From the IMG/VR virus record IMGVR_UViG_3300047557_002158, positions 1 through 64,000 of that record: a stretch of 64,000 bases of DNA; one strand, 5' to 3'. Below, piece by piece: positions 36,860 through 45,795 of the stretch (within the stretch, counting starts at the first letter, position 1; each line of letters opens with the position of its first letter). This stretch comes from a virus. The notes under the pieces were generated by a model that was given only the letters and a program-made list of their open reading frames with translations, was not told the origin of the DNA and searched no databases. Position numbers and translations under genes: made by a program.

Positions 36860-36879
36860 ATGGGGGAATTTTCCCCCAT
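36860..36879 (+). terminator. hairpin after the tail tube gene
   Basis: ATGGGGGAA pairs perfectly with TTCCCCCAT around a 2-base loop, 5 nt after the gene 19 stop. Only a weak T-rich stretch follows, so it may be a terminator or an RNA-stabilising or processing hairpin. Confidence 0.6.
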
Positions 36880-36908
36880 TATGATTTTGTAATTAACTTT
36901 AAAAAAAT

Positions 36909-38618
36909 ATGGCTAACTTAAATAAATTTTCACTTTTTGGTTTCACGATATCCCGTGATAAACAAGAATTGGAGCAAGCTGTTCAACAGTCTTTTGCGCC
37001 GCCGGCAGCGGACGATGGCGCATTAACTATTACATCTGCTGCTTATTATGGAACTTATGTTGATCTAGATGGTACTGCAAAAAATGAAGTAGAACTAATT
37101 TCTAGATATCGTGAAATGGCTATGCAGCCAGAAATTGAATCTGCAATAGATGACATAGTTAATGAAGCTATTTGCCAAGATGATGATGGTAAAACTATTG
37201 ATATTGTTCTGGATAATTTAAATCAACCAGACAAAATCAAAAAAGCAATTAAGGCAGAATTTAATACTATACTTAAATTGTTGAATTATAACAATATGTC
37301 ACAAGATATTTTCCGTAGATATTATATTGACGGAAGAATGTTTTATCACATTATTATTGACAAAGGTAATCCTCAAGAAGGTATTAAAGAATTACGTTAT
37401 ATAGATCCAAGAAAACTGAGAAAGGTTCGTGAGATTAAAAAACGTAAAGATGAAACAACTGGTGTAGAAACTATGGATGTAATTAATGAATATTACATCT
37501 ATAACGATAAGATAGTTACTGGCAGTTCTTCCAATTATGGTCCTGTCGGCATAAGAATTACAACTGACTCTATTATTTCTGTTGTATCCGGTTTAATGGA
37601 TTCTCGCCGTGCGGTCGTTCTGAGTTATCTACATAAAGCAATTAAGCCTCTAAATCAATTACGTATGATAGAGGATGCAACGGTTATATACCGTATTTCA
37701 AGAGCACCTGAACGCCGTATCTTTTACATTGATGTTGGTAATTTACCTAAGCTCAAAGCAGAACAGTATCTTCGTGATATCATGATCAAGTATAAGAACA
37801 AACTTGTCTATGATGCACAGACAGGTGAAGTTCGTGATGATCGTAAATTCCTTTCAATGATGGAAGACTTCTGGTTACCTCGCCGTGAAGGTGGTAAGGG
37901 CACAGAAATTACCACACTGCCCGGTGGTCAGAACTTAGGTGAACTGGAAGATGTTAAGTATTTCGAAAAGAAATTGTACAAGTCTTTGAATGTACCAATT
38001 TCTAGATTAGAACCAAATGAAGGATTTTCTATTGGTAGAGTTGCAGAAGTCACAAGAGATGAATTGAAGTTTTCTAAATTTGTCGACCGTATGCGTAATC
38101 GTTTCTCTGATGTTTTCGACCAGGCTTTAAGAGTGCAATGTGTATTAAAAGGAATTTGCACAGCAGAGGAATGGGAAATATTCAAAGAAAATATTTATTA
38201 TGATTTCATTAAAGATAATAATTTTTCTGAATTAAAAGAAGCAGAGTTAATGAAAGAAAGACTTGGATTGCTGGCATCAATTGATGCTTATACAGGTCGT
38301 TATTTCTCGCAAGCATGGATTCAGCGCAATGTACTTCGTATGAATGACGATGACATTGCAGAAATGACAGAAGAAATCAATAAAGAAAAACAAGAAGGTT
38401 TAGGTTTACCAACTGAAATTACAAATGCCGTTGCACAACAACAAATGATGGGTGATGTACAGACACAACAAATGGCACAACAGGCAGAGATACAACAAGA
38501 TGCACAACCGGCACCAAACAAAAATGGTGGTTCAAAACCTAAGCCAAAATCAAAAACGACAACAGCTGATCTTAGTTTAGAAAACACAATGTTCACTAAA
38601 CTAAAACGAATTCTATAA
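36909..38618 (+). CDS. 20: portal vertex protein (gp20-like)
   Basis: 569 residues. SRYREMAMQPEIESAIDDIVNEAI (cited in part), RYIDPRKLRKVREIK, YRISRAPERRIFYIDVGNLPK and SRLEPNEGFSIGRVAEVTRDE are signature stretches of T4-type portals. The dodecamer forms the DNA channel and nucleates head assembly. The C-terminal ~70 residues are a low-complexity Gln/Ala/Lys tail. Start by ATG at 36909 with only a weak ribosome site (AAAAAAAT). Confidence 0.95.
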   Translation: MANLNKFSLFGFTISRDKQELEQAVQQSFAPPAADDGALTITSAAYYGTYVDLDGTAKNEVELISRYREMAMQPEIESAIDDIVNEAICQDDDGKTIDIVLDNLNQPDKIKKAIKAEFNTILKLLNYNNMSQDIFRRYYIDGRMFYHIIIDKGNPQEGIKELRYIDPRKLRKVREIKKRKDETTGVETMDVINEYYIYNDKIVTGSSSNYGPVGIRITTDSIISVVSGLMDSRRAVVLSYLHKAIKPLNQLRMIEDATVIYRISRAPERRIFYIDVGNLPKLKAEQYLRDIMIKYKNKLVYDAQTGEVRDDRKFLSMMEDFWLPRREGGKGTEITTLPGGQNLGELEDVKYFEKKLYKSLNVPISRLEPNEGFSIGRVAEVTRDELKFSKFVDRMRNRFSDVFDQALRVQCVLKGICTAEEWEIFKENIYYDFIKDNNFSELKEAELMKERLGLLASIDAYTGRYFSQAWIQRNVLRMNDDDIAEMTEEINKEKQEGLGLPTEITNAVAQQQMMGDVQTQQMAQQAEIQQDAQPAPNKNGGSKPKPKSKTTTADLSLENTMFTKLKRIL

Positions 38619-38621
38619 ATA
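38614..38621 (+). promoter_or_regulatory. late promoter (perfect TATAAATA)
   Basis: Exact T4 late element overlapping the portal stop codon and 20 bp before the ATG of the small core gene. It is one of three exact matches noted in non-coding parts of the window that have no sigma70 promoter overlap or an inserted gene behind them. Confidence 0.6.
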
Positions 38622-38640
38622 AATTTATTTGGAGAAAATT

Positions 38641-38865
38641 ATGAGTGATGTTACTAGAGCTATTATAAATCATATTGAAAACGATGACGCTGTAGGTATG
38701 CGTGATGCATTCTATAATGAATTACAAAATAGAGTTATGCAGCATATTGAAAATCACAAAGCAGTTGTTGCACAAAATTTAATTGTAAATCCAGAAACTG
38801 TTGAAGCTGAAGAAGATACAGAAAATGATGTGGAAAATAATGAGCCTGAAACATCACCTCAATAA
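38641..38865 (+). CDS. small prohead core protein, gp67-like
   Basis: 74 residues from the ATG at 38641 (GGAGAA 9 nt upstream); a TTG 12 nt earlier is less likely. The N-terminal ~50 residues are helical (AIINHIENDDAVGMRDAFYN), and the C-terminal ~25 are almost only Glu, Asp, Asn and Thr. This size and acidic tail, and the place between portal and protease, match the gp67-type core proteins of T4-like phages. The sequence alone does not prove it. Confidence 0.65.
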   Translation: MSDVTRAIINHIENDDAVGMRDAFYNELQNRVMQHIENHKAVVAQNLIVNPETVEAEEDTENDVENNEPETSPQ

Positions 38866-38876
38866 TAGGATAAAAA

Positions 38877-39416
38877 ATGGCAAATAAATTCACTTATCAG
38901 GTATTAAAAGACGACACACAAACTGCTGTTATTAAATTAACAGGAGATTTTGATGGAACCGGCCAAGAAAGCAATAACGCTAGAATAGCTGCAAATAGTC
39001 TTTACGGAGCATTAGATGCAAACAATGTTCCTTTGAGATCGGCTCTGAGCGTAAGCAACACAGCAAAACCATATTATGGTTTGACCATCAATAGAATTTG
39101 GTATATTACAGACACAGGTGAAGGTGATGTTCAATTGTATTGGGCAAACACTTCTGGAAATCCTGTTAATGGTGTTCCTATTGTATTCTTACATGGCAAT
39201 GGTGAATATGATGCTGGCGGAAGTTGGATCACAATTCAAAATCCTACAGTAACAGCAAACAATAACGGAGACATTGCATTAATAACTCGCGGCCAAGCTG
39301 CAAATGATTCTTATACTATTATCTTGGAATTGCGTAAAGACAATGCACACTATCAGCGTGGTCAGTTCAATGATCCTGCTGCATTCAATTATCCACCATA
39401 TGGAGTTACTCCATGA
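38877..39416 (+). CDS. hypothetical beta-rich protein between portal and protease
   Basis: 179 residues, predicted mainly beta (NRIWYITDTGEGDVQLYWAN, then VPIVFLHGNGEYDAGGSW). I recall similar proteins at this position in other aquatic T4-like phages, but not in T4 itself. The end overlaps the protease gene by 4 nt. A capsid-decorating or core role is plausible but unproved. Confidence 0.65.
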   Translation: MANKFTYQVLKDDTQTAVIKLTGDFDGTGQESNNARIAANSLYGALDANNVPLRSALSVSNTAKPYYGLTINRIWYITDTGEGDVQLYWANTSGNPVNGVPIVFLHGNGEYDAGGSWITIQNPTVTANNNGDIALITRGQAANDSYTIILELRKDNAHYQRGQFNDPAAFNYPPYGVTP

Positions 39417-40057
39417 AATTAATTACAGAAGTCACAGAAACCATCAGTTGTATTTCAGAAGAAAAGGATGGAAAGAAAAGTCTTTTCATCGAAGGTCCAT
39501 TTCTTCAATCAGAACTGGTGAACAAGAATGGAAGAAAATATCTGAGAGAAACAATGCAAAAAGAAGTATCCAGATATACTGAGAATTACATTAATAAAAA
39601 TCGTGCCTTTGGTGAGCTGGGTCATCCAGATACACCAACAATCAATCTAGACAGAGTTTCACATTTGACTGTTTCTCTGCGTCAAGAAGGTAATGATTGG
39701 ATAGGCAAAGCAAAAATTCTTGACACACCAATGGGTACCATTGTTAAGAATCTACTTGAAGGAGGCGCACAAATAGGTGTTTCTTCTAGAGGCATGGGTT
39801 CACTTAAAAATGTTAATGGTATCAATATTGTTCAAGATGATTTTCATCTAGCCACAGCGGCAGATATTGTAGCAGATCCGTCTGCACCCGGAGCTTTCGT
39901 TCAGGGTATTATGGAAAACAAAGAATGGATGATTGTAAATGGAGTATGGACTGAAGTTCACAATGAGCAAGCAAAGCGAGAAATTCGTAAAGCTACTCGT
40001 AAAGAAATTGAAGAAGTAAGTCTTAAAATATTTGAAACATTCATCAAAAAACTTTAA
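39413..40057 (+). CDS. 21: prohead core protease (gp21-like)
   Basis: 214 residues. The catalytic His lies in GELGHPDTP (about residue 70) and the nucleophile Ser in IGVSSRGMGS (about 122-124). TAADIVADPSAPGAFVQGI is the conserved substrate-pocket stretch of this herpesvirus-like protease fold. It cleaves scaffold and capsid proteins during head maturation. Overlap with the previous gene (ATGA) and gene order 20-21-22-23 support it. Confidence 0.93.
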   Translation: MKLITEVTETISCISEEKDGKKSLFIEGPFLQSELVNKNGRKYLRETMQKEVSRYTENYINKNRAFGELGHPDTPTINLDRVSHLTVSLRQEGNDWIGKAKILDTPMGTIVKNLLEGGAQIGVSSRGMGSLKNVNGINIVQDDFHLATAADIVADPSAPGAFVQGIMENKEWMIVNGVWTEVHNEQAKREIRKATRKEIEEVSLKIFETFIKKL

Positions 40058-40058
40058 T

Positions 40059-40066
40059 TATAAATA
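40059..40066 (+). promoter_or_regulatory. late promoter (perfect TATAAATA) for scaffold gene
   Basis: Exact TATAAATA 2 bp after the protease stop and 30 bp before the scaffold ATG, followed by AAGGAG. Confidence 0.65.
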
Positions 40067-40095
40067 TCCAATATAAAACCAAGGAGATTCTCAAA

Positions 40096-41403
40096 ATGGG
40101 AAAATTAAATCTGACAGATGCCGCTAAAGCAATTTTAAGTGAAGATGCAAAATCAATGTTTGCTTCCAACGTTGCTAACAAGATGGGCATGAGAGGACAA
40201 GATCAACATAAGCACGGTCAAGTTGGCCAAGACAAGCTAACTACTGATGTTGCTTATGGAACAAAAGATGCTGGAAAAGTTGGTGACTCTCCAGAAAAAG
40301 ATGGTGACCAAAATCCAGATTACACAAAAGGTACACCTACAGCAACTCCTCCAGGTGCAAAACCACCTGTTGGCGCTGAAGGAGCACATCACCTAGATGC
40401 TGATAAAGATCAGCAATCTAAAGGTCGTGGCGATTTGGCACCAACTCAGGCGCCAGCTACAGACTATTCTGCTATTCGTGACCGTATCAAAGCTAGATTG
40501 GCAACACAAATGTTCCAAACTAATCCAGGTGCAATTGCTCCATATGTTCCAGAAGAAGTTGAGTCTGACGAAGAAGTAGTGGCCGAAGAAAAAGAAAAAG
40601 AAGAAGGTCACGAAGATGAAAAGCAAGACAAAGCTTTGTTCAAGAAAATGTTCAAGAAAGAAACTGCTAAGAAAAAAATGAAAGAAGACATTGAAGCACT
40701 AGTTGCTGGTGAAAATCTTTCAGAAGAATTTGTTCAAAAAGCATCTACAATTTTTGAAGCCGCAGTTATTACACGCGCTGAAGAAATGATGGCAGAAGCC
40801 GAAGAAGCTATCTTTGAAGAATTCGAAGTTGCAGTTGAAGAAATCAAAGAAGAACTAGCTTCTAAGTTGGATGATTATATCAACTATATGGCAGAAGAAT
40901 GGTTCAAGGAAAATCAACTTGCTGTTGAACAAGGTCTACGTGCAGAAATCGTTGAAGACTTTATGCAAGGTCTACGCGATCTATTTGCAGAACACTACAT
41001 CGATATTCCAGAAGACAAGGTTGATATCGTTGGTGAATTGACCAACAAAGTAGAAGAACTTGAAGAAGCTCTAAATGAACAGATCAAGTATTCTATGAAT
41101 GTTCACAAAGAATTAAAAGAATCTAAAAAAATTGAGGCTATACATGCAGTATGTGAAGGCCTAACACAAACTCAAGTAGAGAAACTGAAAACACTTGCAG
41201 AAAGTGTAGAGTTTACCGATGAGGAAGAATTTACTTCCAAATTGGAAACATTGAAAGAATCATATTTCAAGACTCCAGTAAAAGCTACAGACAGTTTAAA
41301 TGAGGAAGTTCAAATTGAAGAAGACAAGAAACCTGCTACAAGTTTCGCAGATCCTTCAATCGAACAATACGCAAAAGTCATTTCAAAAACCCTGGTAAAA
41401 TAA
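40096..41403 (+). CDS. 22: prohead scaffold core protein (gp22-like)
   Basis: 435 residues, larger than T4 gp22 (269). Residues ~1-150 are Gly/Asp/Gln/Pro-rich and low-complexity (MGMRGQDQHKHGQVGQDK). Residues ~150-420 are very acidic and helical with long Glu/Lys runs. The final ~25 residues (TSFADPSIEQYAKVISKTLVK, cited in part) are the conserved scaffold C-terminus that contacts the shell. It is expected to be degraded by gp21. Confidence 0.88.
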   Translation: MGKLNLTDAAKAILSEDAKSMFASNVANKMGMRGQDQHKHGQVGQDKLTTDVAYGTKDAGKVGDSPEKDGDQNPDYTKGTPTATPPGAKPPVGAEGAHHLDADKDQQSKGRGDLAPTQAPATDYSAIRDRIKARLATQMFQTNPGAIAPYVPEEVESDEEVVAEEKEKEEGHEDEKQDKALFKKMFKKETAKKKMKEDIEALVAGENLSEEFVQKASTIFEAAVITRAEEMMAEAEEAIFEEFEVAVEEIKEELASKLDDYINYMAEEWFKENQLAVEQGLRAEIVEDFMQGLRDLFAEHYIDIPEDKVDIVGELTNKVEELEEALNEQIKYSMNVHKELKESKKIEAIHAVCEGLTQTQVEKLKTLAESVEFTDEEEFTSKLETLKESYFKTPVKATDSLNEEVQIEEDKKPATSFADPSIEQYAKVISKTLVK

Positions 41404-41406
41404 ATA
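41399..41406 (+). promoter_or_regulatory. putative late promoter for the capsid gene (AATAAATA)
   Basis: AATAAATA overlaps the scaffold stop and is 38 bp before the capsid ATG, which has AAGGAG. One mismatch to the T4 late element. Confidence 0.55.
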
Positions 41407-41444
41407 AAATTTACCACAGTTAGATACTAACAAGGAGATAATAA

Positions 41445-42785
41445 ATGTTTCTATCTGAAGAACTACAAAAGAAATGGCAACCAGTTTTGGAGCATCCAGA
41501 ACTAGAAGCCATCAAGGACCCTTATAAAAAGGCTGTTACTGCACTCGTATTGGAAAACCAACAACGCGAAATGTCAGCAGCTGCTCAGCAACTTAACGAA
41601 GCTACAGCAGCAGCTCCAACCAACGTTGCAGGTGGCGTACAGAACTATGATCCTATCTTGATCAGTTTGGTTCGCCGTGCATTGCCTAACTTGATTGCTT
41701 ATGACGTTGCAGGCGTTCAGCCAATGACAGGCCCAACCGGCTTGATCTTTGCAATGCGTGCTCGTTATAACACTCAATCTGGTGCACCAAGCAATACTAA
41801 CGAAGCATTCTACAACGAAGCCAATACCATTTTCTCTGGTACTGGTTCTTCTGCGAATCCATATGGCTTCCAAGGTAACAACACAACTGATATCAAGACA
41901 AATCCAATTAGCGATTTGACTGCTAACAGTTATTCTACTGGTATTGGTTTGCCAACTTCTGTTGCTGAACAATTGGGTGCAGATGGTTCACCTGCGTTCC
42001 AGCAAATGGCATTCAGTATTGAGAAGGTTACTGTTACCGCTCAAAGCCGTGCATTGAAAGCTGAATACTCTCTAGAACTTGCACAAGACTTGAAAGCAGT
42101 TCATGGTCTTGATGCAGAAACAGAATTGTCAAACATTCTGTCTACTGAGATTCTTGCTGAAATCAACCGCGAAGTTATTCGTACCATTTACACATGTGCT
42201 GTTCCAGGCGCACAGTTTGGTACAACCACAGCAGGTACATTTGACCTAGACACCGACTCTAACGGTCGTTGGTCTGTTGAACGTTTCAAAGGTTTGATTT
42301 TCCAAATCGAACGCGATGCTAACGTTATTGCTAAGCAGACTCGTCGTGGTAAAGGTAACGTCATGATCGTTTCTTCTGACGTTGCTTCTGCTATGGCAAT
42401 GGCTGGTGTTCTACAGTACACACCTAACCTACAAGCTGACCTACAAGTAGACGACACTGGTAACACCTTTGCTGGTCTATTGCATGGTCGTATCAAGGTT
42501 TACATTGACCCATACTTTGGTGGTTACACCGCTAACCAAGAGTTGGTTACAATTGGTTACAAAGGTACATCACCATATGATGCAGGTATTTTCTACTGCC
42601 CATACGTTCCTCTACAGATGGTTCGTGCAGTTGACCAGTTCACATTCCAACCAAAAATTGGATTCAAGACACGTTACGGCATGGTTGCAAACCCATTCGC
42701 AACTGGCTTAACATCTGGCAACGGTGCATTGAACGCTCGTAGCAACGTTTACTATCGCATCTTTGGTGTTAAGAACCTAATGTGA
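41445..42785 (+). CDS. 23: major capsid protein (gp23-like)
   Basis: 446 residues. Core features of T4-type HK97-fold capsids are clear: NYDPILISLVRRALPNLIAYD, VQPMTGPTGLIFAMRARY, LKAEYSLELAQDLKAVHGLD, and a YRIFGVKNLM-type end. An LNE motif at residues 50-52 fits the gp21 cleavage rule (L/I-x-E), predicting removal of a ~52-residue N-terminus. The codons use more C and G at third positions than neighbouring genes, as expected for the most highly expressed gene. Confidence 0.96.
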   Translation: MFLSEELQKKWQPVLEHPELEAIKDPYKKAVTALVLENQQREMSAAAQQLNEATAAAPTNVAGGVQNYDPILISLVRRALPNLIAYDVAGVQPMTGPTGLIFAMRARYNTQSGAPSNTNEAFYNEANTIFSGTGSSANPYGFQGNNTTDIKTNPISDLTANSYSTGIGLPTSVAEQLGADGSPAFQQMAFSIEKVTVTAQSRALKAEYSLELAQDLKAVHGLDAETELSNILSTEILAEINREVIRTIYTCAVPGAQFGTTTAGTFDLDTDSNGRWSVERFKGLIFQIERDANVIAKQTRRGKGNVMIVSSDVASAMAMAGVLQYTPNLQADLQVDDTGNTFAGLLHGRIKVYIDPYFGGYTANQELVTIGYKGTSPYDAGIFYCPYVPLQMVRAVDQFTFQPKIGFKTRYGMVANPFATGLTSGNGALNARSNVYYRIFGVKNLM

Positions 42786-42812
42786 TATCAAACCACCGTA
42801 GAGTGGTACTTT

Positions 42813-42841
42813 AAAGGGACACTTCGGTGTCCCTTTTTTTA
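42813..42841 (+). terminator. Rho-independent terminator after the capsid gene
   Basis: AAAGGGACAC pairs with GTGTCCCTTT around a TTCG tetraloop and is followed by a T run. A second small hairpin (ACCAC/GTGGT at 42792-42807) precedes it. Confidence 0.93.
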
Positions 42842-42846
42842 TGGCT

Positions 42847-42854
42847 CCTAAATA
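42847..42854 (+). promoter_or_regulatory. putative late promoter (CCTAAATA)
   Basis: CCTAAATA just after the capsid terminator and 19 bp before the next ATG. Two mismatches to the T4 element, but it is needed logically because the terminator isolates the gene. Confidence 0.4.
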
Positions 42855-42872
42855 CCAATACAGGAGATTTTG

Positions 42873-43385
42873 ATGACTGCACTAAACAGAAACCCAGAAA
42901 ATTTAAATTTTTTTCAACCAACCAAGTTTCTACTGACATTTAGTAGAATGTCTACTGTCCAGTACTTCTTGCAAGAAATAAACATTCCTGGCGTCTCCTT
43001 GGGTGAGGTGGACGTTGTTACACCATTTCTAGACATGTACTTGCCTGGCACAAAACTTAAATACGAAGCATTAGATATTTCTTTTGCAATCGATGAAGAA
43101 TTGGAATCTTGGAAGTCTTTGTACAATTGGTTCACTTCTATTGCAGACCCGGAAGGTTTTGAAGGACGTTCCAGAAATAGAGAAATACAGAGAAACAAAA
43201 ATCTCTCCGATGCAACATTAACTGTATTAAGTGCATTAAACAATCCAATTCTCAGAATAGAATTCAAAAATATATTCCCACTGACAATGAGTGATCTGCA
43301 ATTAGATACCAAAGCATCAGCAGAAACCATCATCAGTTGCAAAGCCACATTTAGGTACGAATCATACAAATATTTGACACTTTAA
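42873..43385 (+). CDS. tail tube-like protein (gp19/gp54-type)
   Basis: 170 residues from the ATG at 42873 (AGGAG, 6-nt spacing); a TTG just before is unlikely. The sequence (LNFFQPTKFLLTFSRMSTVQYF, cited in part, then INIPGVSLGEV, VPGTKLKYEALDISFAIDE-like) follows the tube-protein plan. It is not close to the gp19 at 36312. It may be the baseplate/tube junction protein (gp54) or a tube terminator. T4-like cyanophages place a tail-completion gene here between 23 and uvsY. Confidence 0.65.
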   Translation: MTALNRNPENLNFFQPTKFLLTFSRMSTVQYFLQEINIPGVSLGEVDVVTPFLDMYLPGTKLKYEALDISFAIDEELESWKSLYNWFTSIADPEGFEGRSRNREIQRNKNLSDATLTVLSALNNPILRIEFKNIFPLTMSDLQLDTKASAETIISCKATFRYESYKYLTL

Positions 43386-43402
43386 TTTTATTATGTTATA
43401 CT
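43374..43402 (+). promoter_or_regulatory. sigma70-type promoter of uvsY-uvsW
   Basis: TTGACA at 43374-43379, 17-bp spacer, TATACT at 43397-43402. It starts inside the end of the preceding tail gene. A perfect 7-bp palindrome (GTCTTTG/CAAAGAC, 43403-43420) covers the expected start point and could be an operator. Confidence 0.85.
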
Positions 43403-43432
43403 GTCTTTGTTTGCAAAGACGATTATTAATTT

Positions 43433-43867
43433 ATGGAAAAACTTGAAAAAATTTTAGAGATGTGGCAATCAGATTCAATTATAGACCAGACAGAACCTGG
43501 CAGAGAACTGGTACGCATTCCATCATTGCACAGTAAATATTTAAACATACTGACAAATCATAGAATTGCCAGTAAAAGAGCGCATTTCGAATATATGAAA
43601 ATGCGTAAAATCAAACTTGAATATTTTTCTGGTAAACTTTCGAAAGATGAATTGGAAAAATATGGTTGGGAACAATTCCCATTTACATTGAAGGCTGAAA
43701 TAAACACCTACATGGAAGCAGATTTGGATTTGATTAAATTTTTGGAGAAAAAATCATATCACGATGAAGCAATTTCAGTTGTTGAAGCAATTATAAATGA
43801 ACTTAAGCAAAGAACTTGGCAGTTAAGATCATTTATTGATTATGAAAAATTTATAAATGGACAGTGA
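43433..43867 (+). CDS. uvsY: UvsY-like recombination mediator
   Basis: 144 residues, helical, with EMWQSDSIID and IPSLHSKYLNILTNHRIASKR, the conserved N-terminal region of UvsY. T4 UvsY (137 residues) loads UvsX recombinase on gp32-coated single-stranded DNA. The stop overlaps uvsW by 11 nt. There is no clear ribosome site before the ATG, and the leader from the predicted start is only about 24 nt. Confidence 0.88.
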   Translation: MEKLEKILEMWQSDSIIDQTEPGRELVRIPSLHSKYLNILTNHRIASKRAHFEYMKMRKIKLEYFSGKLSKDELEKYGWEQFPFTLKAEINTYMEADLDLIKFLEKKSYHDEAISVVEAIINELKQRTWQLRSFIDYEKFINGQ

Positions 43868-45362
43868 TTTAACAACAAAAGACATAACTTTAAAGAAGAT
43901 AAACGAAGTTTATGTGAGATTCATTGCAGAGAAACATATTCTGAAAGAAGCTTCAGAGTATTTTACTTTCTTTGTTCCTGGCCACAAGTTTATTCCTGCC
44001 TTCAGAAATAAAATATGGGACGGAAAAATAAGATTACTAAACCTGCAAACACAAAACATATATATTGGATTAATTGACTACATCAAAGATTTTGCAGACG
44101 AACGCGGTTATACAATTGATCTAGAAGACAACGATACCGAAGATGAATATTCCGTATATCATGCAAATAAGTTTTTTGAATCTCTAAACTTACATTCTAA
44201 CAATCAAAAAATATCTGTCAGAGATCACCAACAAAGAGCCTTTATACATGCAATGCAAAAACGCAGAGCATTATTACTTTCTCCAACGGCTTCTGGTAAA
44301 TCTTTGATCATTTACTTGTTGATAAGGCAATTATTAGATTATCAAAACCTAAGAGGATTAATAATTGTTCCCACAACATCTTTGGTTGAACAGTTGTATT
44401 CGGATTTTGCAGACTATTCCAGTCACAATGGTTTCGATGTTTCAGAAAATGTGCATAGAATATATCAGGGTAAAGAAAAAGTTTCTGATAAATCAGTAAT
44501 TATATCGACATGGCAATCATTATATCAGATGCCAGCCGAATATTTTCAACAGTTTGATTACATTATAGGTGATGAGGCACACCTTTTCAAAGCACAATCT
44601 TTGACAACAATATTGACCTCTTGTACCAAAACAAAATATAGAATAGGTCTTACTGGCACTTTAGATGGCACCAAAACTCACAAGTTGGTATTGGAGGGTT
44701 TGTTTGGACCTGTTAATAAGGTAATTACAACAAAAGAATTGATAGATAATAAACAGCTTTCATCTTTCAATATTAAATGTTTGGTGCTTAAATATACAAA
44801 AGAAGATTGTCAGTTTATAAAGGGAAAAACATATCAAGAAGAACTGGAGTTTCTGGTAACATCAGAGAGAAGAAACAAATTTATAAGAAATTTGACAATC
44901 AGTTTAAACAAAAATACTTTGGTATTGTTTCAACTTGTTGAAAAACAAGGAAAAATTCTTTATGAAATGATAAAAGAAAAGGCAAACGGTCGACAAGTAT
45001 TTTTTGTTTATGGTGGTGTAGAAACAGAAGACAGAGAAAAAATACGATCCATTATGGAGAAAGAAAATGACGCAATCATTGTGGCCTCTTTTGGTACCTT
45101 TAGTACTGGTATTAATATACGTAATCTTCACAATATTATTTTTGCGAGCCCTTCAAAAAGCCGAATCAGAAACTTACAAAGTATCGGAAGAGGACTGCGA
45201 CAATCAAGCGGAAAAGAACAAGCAACACTCTACGATATTGCAGACGACCTCAGAACAGGAAAAACAATGAACTTCACACTTCAACACTTCATTGAACGGG
45301 TGAACATATATACTGAGGAGAAGTTCCCTTTCAAGTTGTATAACATAGAGTTAAAATCATGA
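43857..45362 (+). CDS. uvsW: UvsW-like DNA/RNA helicase
   Basis: 501 residues, superfamily 2. Walker A SPTASGKSLI (about 142-151), DEAH at about 238-241, LTGTLDG (motif III region) and GRGLRQSSGKEQ (motif VI, about 443-454) are all present. The N-terminal ~100 residues include the FVPGHKFIPAFRNKIWDGKIRLL element seen in UvsW (cited in part). UvsW unwinds branched DNA and R-loops and helps switch from origin- to recombination-dependent replication. Confidence 0.94.
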   Translation: MDSDLTTKDITLKKINEVYVRFIAEKHILKEASEYFTFFVPGHKFIPAFRNKIWDGKIRLLNLQTQNIYIGLIDYIKDFADERGYTIDLEDNDTEDEYSVYHANKFFESLNLHSNNQKISVRDHQQRAFIHAMQKRRALLLSPTASGKSLIIYLLIRQLLDYQNLRGLIIVPTTSLVEQLYSDFADYSSHNGFDVSENVHRIYQGKEKVSDKSVIISTWQSLYQMPAEYFQQFDYIIGDEAHLFKAQSLTTILTSCTKTKYRIGLTGTLDGTKTHKLVLEGLFGPVNKVITTKELIDNKQLSSFNIKCLVLKYTKEDCQFIKGKTYQEELEFLVTSERRNKFIRNLTISLNKNTLVLFQLVEKQGKILYEMIKEKANGRQVFFVYGGVETEDREKIRSIMEKENDAIIVASFGTFSTGINIRNLHNIIFASPSKSRIRNLQSIGRGLRQSSGKEQATLYDIADDLRTGKTMNFTLQHFIERVNIYTEEKFPFKLYNIELKS

Positions 45363-45724
45363 GCGTATCTATCATTAGATTAAAAGATGGTACAGATTTA
45401 ATCTGTAACCTTTTCGGTGATGAATATGATAAGGATATATGTCACATATCCGATCCAATGATGTTTGAAATTAGGGGTATGGGTCTTATATTGCAACACT
45501 GGATGCCAGTGGGAATCATAAAGAGTAATTCAACGAAATTAAATACAAATGATATTCTTTGTGTATTTGAACCAAGCAATGAAATAGTTGATCACTATAA
45601 TGGAATGGTAGAAAAGATGAATAATATGTCAATGAATCAAAAGGAAAATATTAATGAGAATGAAATAGGACAATTAATGGAAGCTATATCTGAGTTACAA
45701 GCTAAAGATACTATAGTACATTAA
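45359..45724 (+). CDS. conserved hypothetical protein, LSm-like start
   Basis: 121 residues, overlapping uvsW (ATGA). The first ~75 residues (SIIRLKDGTDLICNLFGDE, then DPMMFEIRG) look like a small five-strand barrel of LSm/Hfq type. The last ~45 are helical and acidic. Related proteins follow uvsW in other aquatic T4-like phages. The function is unknown. Confidence 0.65.
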   Translation: MSVSIIRLKDGTDLICNLFGDEYDKDICHISDPMMFEIRGMGLILQHWMPVGIIKSNSTKLNTNDILCVFEPSNEIVDHYNGMVEKMNNMSMNQKENINENEIGQLMEAISELQAKDTIVH

Positions 45725-45795
45725 TTTTCTGGGGCTACATTGCGATTGTAGATCCTGTCAAGCATTTTGTCAACACTTTTTATGGTATATTTGAA

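Noticed and set aside
40393-40626. Phe-rich minus-strand frame opposite the scaffold gene
   Set aside because: Antisense of GAA-rich coding sequence.
42914-43369. 151-residue minus-strand frame opposite the tube-like gene
   Set aside because: Antisense shadow; no start signal and no sensible composition.
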